A stretch of DNA of 64,000 nt from Apodemus sylvaticus (GCF_947179515.1 NC_067474.1:96103324-96167323); one strand, 5' to 3'; shown: positions 1 through 10,093, counted from the first letter of the stretch. The notes: generated by a model not told the origin, from the sequence alone. Numbers and translations are program-made.

Positions 1-142
1 GCACGCCTTTAATCCAGCACTTGGGAGGCAGAGGCAGGCTGATTTCTGAGTTCAAGGCCAGCCTGGTCTACAGAGTGAGTTCCAGGACAGCCAGGGCTAT
101 ACAGAGAAACCCTGTCTCAAAATTACCAAAAAAAAAAAAAAA
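1..142 (+). mobile_element. B1 SINE, cut by window start
   Basis: The sequence begins inside the B1 head (ATCCAGCACTTGGGAGGCAG) and runs through the usual GTCTACAGAGTGAGTTCCAG and AGAGAAACCCTGTCTC blocks into an A-rich tail. It is close to the modern mouse B1 form. The first bases of the element lie outside the window. Confidence 0.95.
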
Positions 143-256
143 TTATAGAAAAATATTTTTTTGAAAAATCAACTTATAAATTACTTTATCATTAAATGTT
201 ATTAACTAATCAAAGACTTAATAAAGAAAAACAAAATGCAAGAAGTTATTATTTGT

Positions 257-490
257 GAATGTGTGTGTGTCTGTGTATCTGTGTGTGCTATGTTTGTGTG
301 TCAATGTGTTCATAGGGAAGCACGACAAAGAGATCAGTCATGCCATTCCCCCTGAGCCAGGTATGCCCTAGTGTGTGTGCATGTGTGTGCGCACATGTGT
401 GCACATGTGTGTGTATTTGAGTGTTCGTGTGTGTGCATGTATGTGCATTTGAGTGTTTGTGTGTGTGTGTGTGTCTGTCTGTCTGTGTAT
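257..490. repeat. TG-rich low-complexity stretch
   Basis: Interrupted TG repeats with TGCA and TTTGAG interruptions. It adjoins the tail side of the reverse B3-like SINE that follows, which is where such repeats often grow in B3 elements. The long minus-strand frame here (His/Thr repeats) is a by-product of the repeat. Confidence 0.8.
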
Positions 491-652
491 GTCTAACCAG
501 GAACTCCTGGGATCTGCTGCTTACCCTTAGCTCTGGAGTCACAGGTATATGTAGCCACCCCTAGCTTGTTCACACGGGGCTGGGATTCACACTCAGACCC
601 TGTGTTTGCACAGCAAGTGCTCTTACCCACTGAGCCTCGGCCCCAGCCCCAG
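491..652 (-). mobile_element. B3-like SINE
   Basis: Read on the minus strand, the right end gives GGCTGGGGCC then a tRNA-like head with TGGGTAAGAGCACTTGCTG, a degraded A/B-box promoter region typical of the B2/B3 group. The left end runs into TG-rich DNA. Divergence suggests an old copy. Confidence 0.65.
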
Positions 653-844
653 GAAATCATTTAGCTGGAACCGAGACATCTTTGCTGTTACTCTCACTTT
701 TTATTCTCTTTCTTATTAGTCTACTCATAGGATGAACTCAAGTCTTTTACTATCTCCTATCAGTGCTATCTTGGAAAGCTTATTTCTAATAGGAAAGACT
801 AAGTAAGGCCAGGTTCAGGCTCCTAAGGAGACTGGCAACCACCA

Positions 845-976
845 CAGTGAGTATCAGACCTATAATCCTGTAACTTAGAAAACCGAGTGAGGCAGGAGAA
901 TCACTAGTTCAAGGCCCGCCTGAGCTACAGAATGAGTATAAGGTCAATCTGGGAAACAATGAGATCCTGTCTCAAA
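845..976 (+). mobile_element. Old B1-like SINE
   Basis: Weak B1 match: TGAGGCAGGAGAATC, GTTCAAGGCCCGCCTGAGCTACA and GAGATCCTGTCTCAAAA occur in the right order. The head is poorly preserved. It directly precedes a second B1-like copy in the same orientation. Confidence 0.5.
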
Positions 977-983
977 ATAAAAA

Positions 984-1110
984 GTGAGGCTGGGCAGTGG
1001 TGATGCATGTCTTTAATTCCACAACTGCAGAGGCAGAAGCAGGAGGACCTCTAAGTTCGAGGCCAGCTTAGTCTTCAGAGAGCACTCCAGGACAGCACAC
1101 TGAAACACTT
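984..1110 (+). mobile_element. Diverged B1 SINE, 3' end lost
   Basis: GGCTGGGCAGTGGTGATGCATG head and the GAGGCAGAAGCAGGAGGA and CGAGGCCAGCTTAGTCT blocks of B1, then an abrupt end near CACTGAAAC with no CTGTCTC tail. It lies right behind an older B1-like copy. Confidence 0.7.
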
Positions 1111-1289
1111 TTGCTATTTCCATTCCATTTAATTGTAAGCATGAGATTTTTTAAGTCAATTAATGCCATTTTTTAATAGAAATACAGGAAATAATTCTGA
1201 ATTACCATGTACCAACCATTTATGGGTGACAGTTGAAGATGTTGTTGGTGACAGGGTTTTGAGGCTGATCTGTAAAAGATCAAGATAAG

Positions 1290-1462
1290 CCGGGCAGTGG
1301 TGGGGCATGCCTGTAATCCCAGCACTCTGGGAGGCAGAGGCAGGTGGATTTCTGAGTTCAAGGCCAGCCTGGTCTACAGAGTGAGTTCCAGGACATCCAG
1401 GGCTACACAGAGAAACCCTGTCTCAAAAAAACCAAATCAAAAAAAAAAAAAAAAAAAAAAAG
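1290..1462 (+). mobile_element. B1 SINE
   Basis: Full B1 from GCCGGGCAGTGGTGG to CTGTCTCAAAA followed by a pure A tail of about 24. It has the CTCTGGGAGGC variant found in several other B1 copies in this window. No clear TSD was identified. Confidence 0.95.
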
Positions 1463-1605
1463 ATCACGATAATCAGTGAATAACCCTCATGCAAAATTCC
1501 AAGGGTATGTTGTAACTGGAGAGATGTGGTACATTTTAACTTAAGATCCAAAAACATCCTGTCTGAAAGTTGATTTATCAAGTGTTCATTTAATTACTTC
1601 TCAGC

Positions 1606-1645
<40 letters not shown>

Positions 1646-1799
1646 AATGCGAGTGAGTGGCCTATATACCAAGTGTGTAGAGGACAACTTTGTAGTCAGT
1701 TCTCTCCTTCAACCTTCATGTTGGTTCTGGGGATTGAATTCAGGTCTCCAGACTTGAGCAGCAAACATCTTTACCCACTGAACCATCTCTCTGGCCCCT
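1606..1799 (-). mobile_element. B3 SINE with (TG)n at its tail
   Basis: A (TG)18 tract at 1606-1643 abuts a minus-strand B3. On the minus strand the right end reads GGGGCCAGAGAGATGGTTCA, the tRNA-like head, followed by a diverged body. The microsatellite sits at the element's tail end. Confidence 0.75.
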
Positions 1800-1809
1800 C
1801 ATAATAGCT

Positions 1810-2430
1810 TGTTCTTAGCTATTATGCTTGAAAAACTTTACAAGATAGTAAACCAATTCAGTTCTCTTAAATAAATGAATGACTGGATTTGTGTGTCATT
1901 ATTACTCTGGTGTCTGTCAGGTCATTCTAGGTCATTTGCCCTGAGTCCTTGGACTACTTAGTATTTTACTGTAGATTTGCTTTGTTTTGCAATAAGCTCT
2001 CGAAGCCATCACTCTGTGGCCCTCAGTCACCTCTGAGTCACAGATACCGGCCTGCATCTGCCTGCCCAGCGTTGGTCTGGCAGGTGTGAGCAGCCACACT
2101 GGACTCTATTGGAAAGTCTTTCCCCATCTTAGCTAGAGTGCCAAGAAAAACAAAACTTCCCAGCAAGTTCAGAAGCCAGGAACAGGTTTTCACTATTAAT
2201 ATGGGTCAGTACAGCCAGAGAACACCTTAGTGATGGTTTTCAAAGAGTTATTTTTCTGGTTTTAAACTTTTATTCATCACTTTATTCTAGTACATTTTAT
2301 CTTATCTGGCCTGTTTGTGACAGACAAAGCTTGTTTTGTTTTTCTTTGTGTTTTTGCAAATTAAAACTACCAATTTATAAGACAAAGCTTTGACTAATGT
2401 TATGAGAAACACCTATAAGATCATTTTTAA
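1810..2430. other. Interval with little recognisable content
   Basis: No SINE, LTR or coding signal was recognised with confidence. 1985-2105 (GTGGCCCTCAG ... CTGCATCTGCCTGCCCAG) may be a very old reverse B1. AT-rich DNA fills 2240-2430. Confidence 0.4.
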
Positions 2431-2431
2431 A

Positions 2432-2560
2432 GCCAGATATGGAAGCACACACCTGTAATTCCAGGCAAGAAGGAGGAGTCAGCCTGAGCTAGCTAGTAAA
2501 GTCAAGGCAGACTTGGGCTGCAAAGGAAGCGCATCACTCACTCAAAATAAAAACAACAAA
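2432..2560 (+). mobile_element. Old B1-like SINE
   Basis: AAGCCAGATATGGAAGCACACACCTGTAATTCC resembles a diverged B1 head (shown here in part), followed by AGTCAAGGCAGAC and ACTCACTCAAAATAAAA in place of the usual tail. The central body is too changed for subfamily assignment. Confidence 0.5.
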
Positions 2561-2695
2561 AAAGATAGTTTGGCTGAATTTTCAAATAAGATTTAAAACA
2601 AAAGTTTCAAAACCAAAGATTTCAAACAAACAAAATCACGGTGAAAAGGAAAATGAACCTAGAAGCGCTGCCCTGATACCTCAGCTCTAGTGGAG

Positions 2696-3000
2696 TGTTA
2701 GGGTTTGCATGAGAATGGCTGGCACAAGCTCTGAAGTTGAGTCACAGTCGCTGAGCGATTTAGGAAGGATTAGGAGGCGTGGCCTTGTAGGGGGAGGAGG
2801 GTCACTGAGCCCGGGGCTGGGAAGGTTGAGGTTTCAAAAGCCTCCCACCATTCCTGGTTGCTCCTCTTGCTTGCTGGTTTGAGACCCGAGCTCTCCGCTG
2901 TTCCCTCAGCCCTGCCTTTAGCTCTGGCATCACACTCAACGCTCTGAAAATGTAAACCCACTAAACACTTCCTCTTAGACATTGCCAAGGAGGGATATAA
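2696..3000 (+). mobile_element. MT/ORR1-type MaLR LTR (solo)
   Basis: Blocks typical of mouse MaLR LTRs occur in order: AGGGTTTGCATGAGAATGGC, GGATTAGGAGGCGTGGCCTTG, GAGGTTTCAAAAGCC, GAGCTCTCCGCTGTTCC, CTCTGAAAATGTAAACCCA and ACATTGCCAAGGAGG. No internal retroviral sequence was seen beside it, so it is probably a solo LTR. The minus-strand open frame over it is not a gene. Confidence 0.7.
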
Positions 3001-3009
3001 TCCATCCTC

Positions 3010-3726
3010 GATCTTCATTCATTCGTAGCTGAGATAGAGTCCTCAAAAGCAAGGCAATTAATGAGAAAAAAGAGTGGAGATTACTCACATGCTTCGGAGA
3101 CAAGTCACTCGAGGCGGTGGGCGGGGCGGGGGGGGGGGGCTGCCTTACAGGGTGTGCATTCTCACAAATAGTACATGCCGGAGAAGTGACAGGACCCAGA
3201 AAGAGTAGTCCCAGGCTCAGAGGCGGGACACTGTGGGAAGGAAAACTTTAAAGCTCTTGGCAGCCCCTCTGGTGCCATTCTGTTGGAGCTGGTAAGCCCA
3301 CCCTGTAAAGCAGGATCCATATCCAGGCGTCGGCAGGAAAAGGAGGAAGAGGGGGAGGCTCGTGGGAGAGAGAATCTCTCTACTGTATGGAAGCAACACA
3401 GAACTCTGACTCACCCTGAACTCTGTGGGCACCTGAAACTGCGAAGGAGGCAGCCAGCCGTGTGGCACACTTAGGAAGGAACGACGGGACGATTACGTGA
3501 TGAGCTAGTCAGGGAGCAAGCCAAGGCTGTGGGCCTAGGCACTTATTCATATATAAGAAGTCTCAGAGTCATTATTTTGGGGAACAAAGTGGACGGGTGG
3601 AAGAACACAACGTTACAGATCACTTTAACTACAGTCTCGGACTTTGTGAAGCCTCGTTTTGTTTTTAGGCAAACAGGGAGAAGAGTTCTGAATTTTTATT
3701 ATCTTCAGCTCAATACTACTTTATAT
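3010..3726. other. Unassigned interval with a G-rich tract
   Basis: No family recognised. 3117-3141 is a strongly G-rich tract (GGCGGTGGGCGGGGC followed by about 12 G) that could form a G-quadruplex. Open frames on both strands (for example 3217-3468) have no recognisable domain and no plausible start context. Confidence 0.45.
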
Positions 3727-3739
3727 GTGGAGGATAGAT

Positions 3740-3848
3740 TTTTTTTTTCCGAGACAGGGCTTCTCTGTGTAGCCCTGGCTGTCCTGGAACTCACTCTATA
3801 GACTAGGCTGGCCTCGACCTCAGAAATCCGCCTGCCTCTGCCTCCCAA
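3740..3848 (-). mobile_element. B1 SINE, 5'-truncated, with TSD
   Basis: Minus-strand B1 from the T-rich tail complement through CGAGACAGGGCTTCTCTG to CTGCCTCCCAA, where it stops before the B1 head. It is flanked by the 13-bp direct repeat GTGGAGGATAGAT at 3727-3739 and 3849-3861, so the truncation happened at insertion. Confidence 0.92.
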
Positions 3849-4165
3849 GTGGAGGATAGATATTTTTATTTTTAGCGATTACAAATGCAAAAGCCTCTCA
3901 ATAAAACACTAGCAAACTTAAGCAGTAAGTTGAGATTGAGTCCAGGAATACCAGGATGGTTCACTATACAAAAAATAAATCTGCATGACATGAACACACT
4001 AGTAAGAACTGAGTGAGACACACACATGATTTTCTCACTTAACACAGGGAAAATATTTGACAAAATCCAACCTCTTTTTATGATATAAAAATAAAACATC
4101 CAGCAAACTGGCAATAGAAGAAAATGTTTTCAACATGACCAAAGCCCTGTGTGAAAACCCCATAG

Positions 4166-4600
4166 TTAGAATTGTTACTGGAGTTTTAGGGTACAAGTCT
4201 GGACATCCCAACAAACTAGTCTGGACAACCTATCCTAAACATGACAATCGGAAAGACACAAGTAACAATGAAAAACATAAAAAGGAATTTATTCAGTGTG
4301 TCCACATTAGAAAAGGAGCAGATAAGGGGGCATGCCACCTCCCAGGCCCATCTTCAGGACAGGCTGAGGTTTGGATTTAAGGTGAAGGTAAGCAGAATGG
4401 ACAACTCAGCTGTCCTCGTCACCGTCTGTGGCATCTCTTTCAGGAAGGAAAGCTCCTCCTCGGGCTGGTACCCTGCTCCAACTTTTTCTTTCCCCAGATG
4501 AGATTCCTGGAGAAACTTTAAGGCTTTGGGATCCACTGTTTCAATGCTCTGATATCCTAACTATCTCTCTTCAAAGTGTCTTCTCACCTGCCTGGGCAGG
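4166..4600 (-). pseudogene. Foreign insert in L1, possible processed pseudogene
   Basis: This stretch interrupts L1 ORF2 homology. On the minus strand it has a run of about 60 codons with a plausible soluble-protein composition (4354-4536), then an acidic stretch ending in a stop near 4400 that lies in a different frame. A poly(A) signal AATAAA follows (4288-4293 on the plus strand). That layout fits the 3' part of a retrocopied mRNA. I do not recognise the parent gene and see no clean poly(A) tail. An antisense LTR fragment is the alternative. Confidence 0.35.
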
Positions 4601-4895
4601 TACCATTACCAACCTTAATGGCAAAAGACTGAAACTCTTTCTCCTGACATCAAGGAAGAGACAGGATGTTCTCTTTCAACATCTCTTTTCAATGTTGTGC
4701 TGGAAACTCTAGGCAGGGCACTAAAAGAAAACATAATGACACAAATTAGGAAAGAAGAAAGCCAGCTATAGCCATAGATGACACAATCAGACACTAAGAA
4801 AACCAAAGAAGCCACAGGAAAACAATGAAAACTAGTAATCAAATTCAGTAAAGTTGTAAGATGTAGATCAACACAGAAAAAAGCAGGTTCTAAAA

Positions 4896-4957
4896 AAGTG
4901 TGTGTGGGGGGTGTATGTGATACAGAGAGAGAGACAGACAGAGAGAGAGAGAGAGAA
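4896..4957. repeat. GT then GA microsatellite
   Basis: GTGTGTGGGGGGTGTATGTG followed by interrupted (GA)n with GACA variants. It lies between two parts of the old L1. Confidence 0.8.
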
Positions 4958-5380
4958 TTATCTCTCCCTAGCTAGAACCTCCAACTGAAAAGATCTGAAT
5001 TGATAATTCTCCAAACATGCTATACAAATGTCTAGCAAGCATATGAAAAATAGTCTACATCATTAGTCATTAGGGAAATTAACCCACAAGAATAACTAAA
5101 TTTAACAAAAAGGGAAGAAATAGAGAAATTGTTGGTAGAAATGCAAAATGGTGTAGGCACTGTGGGAAACAGATGGGCAGTCCTTGAGGAAGCTAAACAG
5201 GGGCTTTCCATGAGACAGTAACTTGCTCCTAGGTGCATAACACAAAGAACTGAAGGCAGGCGTGAAGGCAGGTGTTGACGCAAATAGGAGTGTCCCTAGC
5301 ACGCCTGTTCACAATTGCAGAATGACAGAACAGATCCAAGGATCTTCAGTGGCTGACTGTATTCAAAATGTGTTATAGTC

Positions 5381-5555
5381 AAGCTGGTGAGATGACTCAG
5401 TGGATACGAGTACTGACTGCTCTTCTGGTCCTGAGTTCAATTCCCAGCAACCACATGATGGCTTGCATCCATCTTTAATGAAATCCAACACCCTCTTCTG
5501 TTGTGTATGAGGAGAGTAACAATGTACTCACATACACAAAATAAATAAAATTTTT
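5381..5555 (+). mobile_element. B2 SINE inserted in old L1
   Basis: Diverged B2: GCTGGTGAGATGACTCAGTG head, GAGTTCAATTCCCAGCAACC body, AATAAATAAAA tail. The direct repeat AAAATGTGTTATA (5365-5377) / AAAATGTGGTATA (5556-5568) flanks it, and L1 3' sequence continues on the far side. This gives a clear order of events: L1 first, B2 later. Confidence 0.92.
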
Positions 5556-5817
5556 AAAATGTGGTATATTCATACCATGGAAAAATTATCCATTCTACAG
5601 CATAAATAACCAATGAAACAGGTAAAATTATATTTAAATAAACTATCTAGTAGTGGTAAACAAACTCATAAAAACAGAAAACATAGTAGTAGTCACTTGG
5701 GCTGGGGAAGAGAAATATGGGGAATAATTATTACCTAGTAGAGGATAATACAACTAGATAAACTAGAAACAAGTAATAATTGAAGAAAATGTCTGAGAGG
5801 CGTCAAATTGTACACTA

Positions 5818-5950
5818 TTTTAGGGTTTCTCTGTGTACCTATGACTGTTCTAAAATTCGTCCTATAGACCAGGCTGGCCTGAAACTCAAAGATGTGCCTG
5901 CTTCTGCCTCCCTAGTGCTGGGACTAACAAATGAGCTATTACTGCTGGCA
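5818..5950 (-). mobile_element. Diverged B1 SINE
   Basis: Minus-strand B1: TAGGGTTTCTCTGTGTACC, CCTATAGACCAGGCTGGCC, TGCTTCTGCCTCCCTAGTGC. ACTGTACACTTTTAG after it resembles ATTGTACACTATTTTAG before it, a probable TSD. It marks the end of the old L1. Confidence 0.8.
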
Positions 5951-5966
5951 AAACTGTACACTTTTA

Positions 5967-6083
5967 GACAGGATTAGAACTCATTATGAGGTGAAGAATC
6001 TAGCCTTAAACTCCTGGTTCTTATGCCTCAGCCTTCTGAGTGTTGGGATGACAGGTGTGTGCCACCACACTCAATTTAGAAAT
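5967..6083 (-). mobile_element. Old B1/PB1-like SINE
   Basis: Minus-strand blocks TTAAACTCCTGGTTCTTATGCCTCAGCC and GTTGGGATGACAGGTGTGTGCCACCAC (shown in part) resemble a monomeric 7SL-derived SINE older than the neighbouring B1. Confidence 0.6.
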
Positions 6084-6133
6084 GAATATTTTTACAGTAA
6101 TTTTACATTACAGAGGTCTCACATCAATTTTTA

Positions 6134-6292
6134 TTTTTTATTTTTTTTGTTTTTCGAGACAGAGTTTCTCTGTGTAGCCCTGGCTGTCCTGGAACTCACT
6201 CTGTAGACCAGGCTGGCCTCGAACTCAGAAATTCGCCTGCCTCTGCCTCCTAAGTCCTGGGATTAAAGGCTTGTGCCACCACTGCCCAGCTA
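6134..6292 (-). mobile_element. B1 SINE with 14-bp TSD
   Basis: Full-length minus-strand B1 from the T-rich tail complement through CGAGACAGAGTTTCTCTG to CACCACTGCCCAGCT. It is flanked by the perfect direct repeat CACATCAATTTTTA at 6120-6133 and 6293-6306. Confidence 0.95.
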
Positions 6293-6309
6293 CACATCAA
6301 TTTTTAAAA

Positions 6310-6965
6310 GTAGAAAAGATGTTGTTTTACAGGACCATTCTCTCAGCCAAACAGCCACCATCCTGAGACATTCAGTTGGGGCAGCTTGAAGACAGTCATC
6401 CCAGCTGGTTTGGGGGACTGCTTACATCCTCTCTTAGAGGACTGTGGAGGGTCACAGGTCCTCACCTGGACATCCAGCTGTTCCCAACACCTGGTGTGTG
6501 TGTCTCCATCTGAAATGCACATGGCTTGGGTAGGGACTAGAGTGTATAGGCTCTGTGTAGCCATCTATGTGGCTACAATAAAGCGCTTGTCTTGCTTAGG
6601 AAAAGACTTCCCAGGCGTGGCCTGTCGGGGAGGAGCACCCACACCCTTGAAAATACCTTCTTCACCTATGCTCTTTGTAAGGAAGCCAAATAATTTCATT
6701 GGTTCCTCAGAAAGAACATTGGTGGAATTATGCCTTGGTTTGTCATTGGTCTCCCCTTAGGAGAAGGGGTAGATATTGCTGGGGAGGAGTTTTAGAGACA
6801 AAAGCAGCCCTATATTTTCAGAAAAGAAAAAAAAATCTGATTTCTGTCCAGATGCATAGTTATATTGGACTTCATGGGGTCTCCACCTGTTTAAAGTGCA
6901 CTGGGCACTTGCTAACAGCTGAAAAAGGAAAGCTCAGTTGACTGGCATTGTTAGAAGGTGACAAT
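6310..6965. other. Unassigned interval
   Basis: No repeat family recognised. A plus-strand frame of 124 codons (6386-6760) overlaps an opposing frame and has no recognisable domain. I do not call it a gene. Conservation data could change that. Confidence 0.4.
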
Positions 6966-6969
6966 GCCC

Positions 6970-6971
6970 AG

Positions 6972-7044
<73 letters not shown>
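6970..7044. repeat. (CT)n microsatellite
   Basis: About 36 CT units with one CTCC interruption. It directly precedes the T-rich tail complement of a reverse B1. Confidence 0.95.
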
Positions 7045-7050
<6 letters not shown>

Positions 7051-7226
7051 TTTTAATCTATTTATTCAAGATAGGGCTTGTCTGTATAGTCCTGACATTC
7101 CTGGAACTCACTGTGTGCACTGGGCTGGCCTTGAACTCAGAGATCCACCTGCCTCTGGGCACAACTCCCACTCCACCCCTACCTCAGTGCTGGAATTAAA
7201 CGCCATACACCACCATTACACAGTTC
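7045..7226 (-). mobile_element. Diverged B1 SINE
   Basis: Minus-strand B1: AAGATAGGGCTTGTCTGTATAG, GGAACTCACTGTGTGCACTGG, GAGATCCACCTGCCTCTGG. An extra C-rich stretch (7158-7182) interrupts the head. Confidence 0.75.
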
Positions 7227-7489
7227 CAACTAATTCAAAAATACTTATGTTTTGGTTTGATTTGGCTTTCTGAGCCCTGGCTGATATGTTGGTCTCTCTA
7301 GTCCTGGGATTATAGGCATTCTCAGCCAGTCCTCAGAACAGAATGGCAAGGATGATTAAAATTAACTTAGAGAGAAATGGCCAAGAATGACAGACACTGA
7401 TAGCCCCCAAATCAGAGAAAACGCTCGGTCCTCGTGAAGTTTACATGCCAGTGTGGAAGAGAGAAATGCCAGGTTAGGTAGCATTGCTG

Positions 7490-7577
7490 TAACGGAGCAT
7501 TTGGGAGGCCAAGACAGGGTCAGGAGTTCAAGGCCAGTATGGGCTGTATAGGGAAACCCTGTCAGAATAAAACAACC
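7490..7577 (+). mobile_element. B1 fragment
   Basis: CATTTGGGAGGCCAAGACAGG, GAGTTCAAGGCCAGTATGGGC and GGGAAACCCTGTCAGAATAAAAC give the body and tail of a B1 that lacks its head. Confidence 0.65.
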
Positions 7578-7579
7578 AG

Positions 7580-8277
7580 TTTATGACAATTTGATACACA
7601 GAGATAGGCATGCGAGAATAGAATAGAAAACCGGCTAAAGGTATTAGACACTACATCACCAGTCATATCTAAGGCACTCTTAGGAGACCAGCCCTCCTGC
7701 AGCTAACAATTACAAACTTAGAAATAAAAGGAAAGGGAAAAAGAAGCATCCAAAGTTACCATAAATGACCCCCCCCCCCAGGCATTCTTACAGTGAAGGG
7801 TTTTTAGCTGGAAGCAGCTCCAACACAGGAGCTTCATTAGTTCAAAGAAAGCAGAGTCCAGGATGACCATAGCAGGTGGAAACCGAGAGGAGAAACAGGA
7901 TAAAGGTGAGGGTGGGGGTGAGGGGGGTGGAGATGGGGGAGTAGAACATGGGGTGGAGTCTGGCCAGACCTCTGGCTCTTCCTAGCCACACAGGGCCAAC
8001 TCCTAGGTGCTTAGCCAAAGCTAAAAGAACCAAGCTTCTTTAGCAGGGCAAAGAGCACTCACTGCGTGTGTTTGGCCAAGCCAACCGCTAACTTCTGTTT
8101 TCCTTTTAATTGCATGCTCTTCTGAGAATGTGGAAGTCAAATCAAAGCCCAGAAAAACTCCCCTTCAAGGCTATCTTCCTACCCCCTTCGAGTGGGCTCC
8201 TCACATGCTACCCTCTCTCCCCTCTTTGTCCTGAGGGAAAGGAAGGAAACAGCTTGGCATCAAGAACCAAAAGTAGC
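7580..8277. other. Unassigned interval with C and G tracts
   Basis: No family recognised. A C10 run occurs at 7771-7780, and 7905-7946 is G-rich (GGTGAGGGTGGGGGTGAGGG). 8048-8240 has a more balanced composition but no recognisable exon. Confidence 0.4.
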
Positions 8278-8475
8278 GCCGGGCAGTGGTGGCACATGCC
8301 TGTAATCCCAGCACTTGGGAGGCAGAGGCAGGTGGATTTCTGCGTTTGAGGCCAGCCTGGTCTACAGAGTGAGTTCCAGGACAGCCAGGGCTACACAGAG
8401 AAACCCTGTATCGAAAATCCAAAAAAAAAAAAAAAAGAAGAAGAAGAAGAAGAAGAAGAAGAAGAAGAAGAATAA
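8278..8475 (+). mobile_element. B1 SINE with (AAG)n tail
   Basis: Full B1 from GCCGGGCAGTGGTGGCACATG to CCCTGTATCG. The A tail has turned into about 12 GAA units. The long antisense frame across it (8201-8635) is created by the SINE and the trinucleotide repeat. Confidence 0.95.
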
Positions 8476-8846
8476 TCAAAAGGGGCATTGTGCGTGGGCC
8501 TTTGACACAGTACCTCCTCTTGGAGATCTCACCTCTCAAAGATAAGCAAAAACTCACATGCAAACACACAAGTAAGCAATACAGGGCGGAGTTCGCCACG
8601 TCCTCACAAGCCTGCAATCTCAGCTCCGGAGTCAAAGGCAGAGATAGATCTTTCCAAGTTCCAGGTCAGCCAAGTTTCCATAGTACCTTGCACTGACCTC
8701 TCCTCTGCCGCACTCGGTGCCCCACCCCCTCCCCTAGGAAGCATGTTCCTGGGAATTTTTGCTGCTCTATCTGTCCATCCTAGTTTTCTGTGGCACAGAC
8801 CCTGTAAAATTAGATGACAAAGTGCAGGTACAGAAGAGAGAAACAG

Positions 8847-9033
8847 GGCTGGAGAGATGGCTCAGTGGTTAAGAGCACTGACTGCTCTTCCAGAGGTCCG
8901 GAGTTCAATTCCCAGCAACCACATGGAGGCTCACAACGATCTGTAATGGGATCGGATGCCCTCTTCTGGTGTGTCTGAACCCAGTCACCATGTACTTCTC
9001 ATAAAAATAGAATAAATACATCTTTTAACAAAA
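8847..9033 (+). mobile_element. B2 SINE
   Basis: GGGCTGGAGAGATGGCTCAG head with the tRNA-like internal promoter region, TTCAATTCCCAGCAACCACA body, TGCCCTCTTCTGGTGTGTCT, and an AATAAATACATC tail. Close to the modern consensus. Confidence 0.95.
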
Positions 9034-9154
9034 TGAAGACAGAAACAGACAGGCAGTTTGTGGCAATGTACACGATAGAGACGGGACAACACTTAAGGGC
9101 TGAGTTGGTGAGGACCTGGATTTATATGTCATCATGTTAAGGAAAGAATGATAG

Positions 9155-9320
9155 GTGTTTGTTTGTTTGTTTGTTTGAGACAGGGTTTCTCTGTGTAGCT
9201 TTGGCTGTCCTGGAACTCACTTTGTAGACCAGGCTGGCCTCGAACTCAGAAATCCACCTACCTCTGCTTCCCAAGTGCTGGGATTAAAGGCATCCGCCGC
9301 CACCACCACCAGCGTCCAGC
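9155..9320 (-). mobile_element. B1 SINE with 10-bp TSD
   Basis: Minus-strand B1 beginning with a (GTTT)n tail complement and ending in a head expanded by CCGCCACCACCACCACC. It is flanked by AGAATGATAG at 9145-9154 and 9321-9330. Confidence 0.93.
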
Positions 9321-9434
9321 AGAATGATAGTTTATTGATATTGCAGTAATAAAGACCAAACCCAGGGCCTTACACAGGCTAAGCTGACACTTCACCACTA
9401 AGCTACATCACGAGCTACAGAATGAGATTCGTAT

Positions 9435-9632
9435 TTCATTTTATTTTATTTTGTTTTATATTTATTTTATTTTGTTTTATATTTATTTTATTTTATTTTA
9501 TTTTATTTTATTTTATTTTATTATTTTGAAACAGTGTCTCACTGTGTAGACCGGCCTAGCCTCTTCACAGAGACCAGCTGGCAACTGCCTCCCAAGTGCT
9601 GAACTTAACACCATGTACCATGGCACCTGGCC
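9435..9632 (-). mobile_element. (TTTTA)n followed by old B1-like SINE
   Basis: 9435-9527 is a pentanucleotide TTTTA repeat with TTTTG variants. It merges into a diverged minus-strand B1 (GAAACAGTGTCTCACTGTG, CTGCCTCCCAAGTGC, CACCATGTACC). The repeat occupies the place of the SINE tail. Confidence 0.7.
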
Positions 9633-10062
9633 TGTGGTAGAGTCAAGAATGTCAAGACAAAGACTGCGCTGCCAGGGAAAGGTAAATATAGAGAAACTAC
9701 TGGAAAGTAATGGCTGGGTAACATAGGGTTGTGGGTGTCCCGCGTCCACTCCACCACAGAGCAGGAAGTTGAGTGGCTTACCCCACGAGGTCCCTCCCGC
9801 GACTGCTGGAGCCTGCGTTGTGGGGGGGAGGGGGGGCTGGGGCTGTCTGGTTGTCAGAGCTGAGAACAGAGTGGGGGCCGCGGGCTGGATCTAGGGGACC
9901 AAAGGGGAAAAGCGGGGAGAGCTCCAGCTGGGTCCTGCTGAGAGGAGAGACTTTGCTTCTGCAGGTGGCTGGGCTCCGTGGATGCAGTGGCTGGGAGCGC
10001 TGAGAGGACTTCTGAGGGAGATTAGAGGGTGGCTCTATAGACAGGCCAGGTCCATTACCCTC
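9633..10062. other. Unassigned, GC-richer interval
   Basis: 9740-10060 is GC-richer than its surroundings, with G tracts (9820-9838) and a 76-codon plus-strand frame. No splice pattern, domain or known repeat was recognised. Confidence 0.4.
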
Positions 10063-10093
10063 CTCCCCTCCCCCCCCCCCCCCCCCCCCCCCC
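10063..10093. repeat. Poly(C) tract
   Basis: CCTCCCCTCC followed by an unbroken run of about 24 C. It could form an i-motif, or a G-quadruplex on the other strand, and directly abuts the inverted LTR-like segment that follows. Confidence 0.9.

Larger units (their letters stand above)
3875..5815 (+). mobile_element. Old L1 (ORF2 part and 3' UTR), interrupted
   Basis: Decayed L1 in sense orientation. 3880-4165 resembles the ORF2 reverse-transcriptase region (CCTCTCAATAAAACACTAGC, CAGGAATACCAGGATGGTTC). It resumes at about 4601-4870 (CTTAATGGCAAAAGACTGAAA, TTGTGCTGGAAACTCTAGGC), continues at 4980-5380 with the ORF2 C-terminal region, and ends in a 3' UTR at 5556-5815. Insertions at about 4166-4600 and at 5381-5555 (a B2) split it. 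Stops are frequent, so no active product is possible. Confidence 0.75.

Noticed and set aside
8201..8635. 144-codon minus-strand frame
   Set aside because: It is made of antisense B1, an (AAG)n repeat read as Leu-Phe and flanking DNA.
8847..9033. tRNA gene suggested by A/B-box-like sequence
   Set aside because: The tRNA-like part is the B2 head, which lacks a foldable mature tRNA. The same applies to all B2/B3/ID copies here.
9740..10060. CpG-island promoter
   Set aside because: GC-richer than its neighbours, but too short and CpG-poor by eye; no exon or transcript signal follows.
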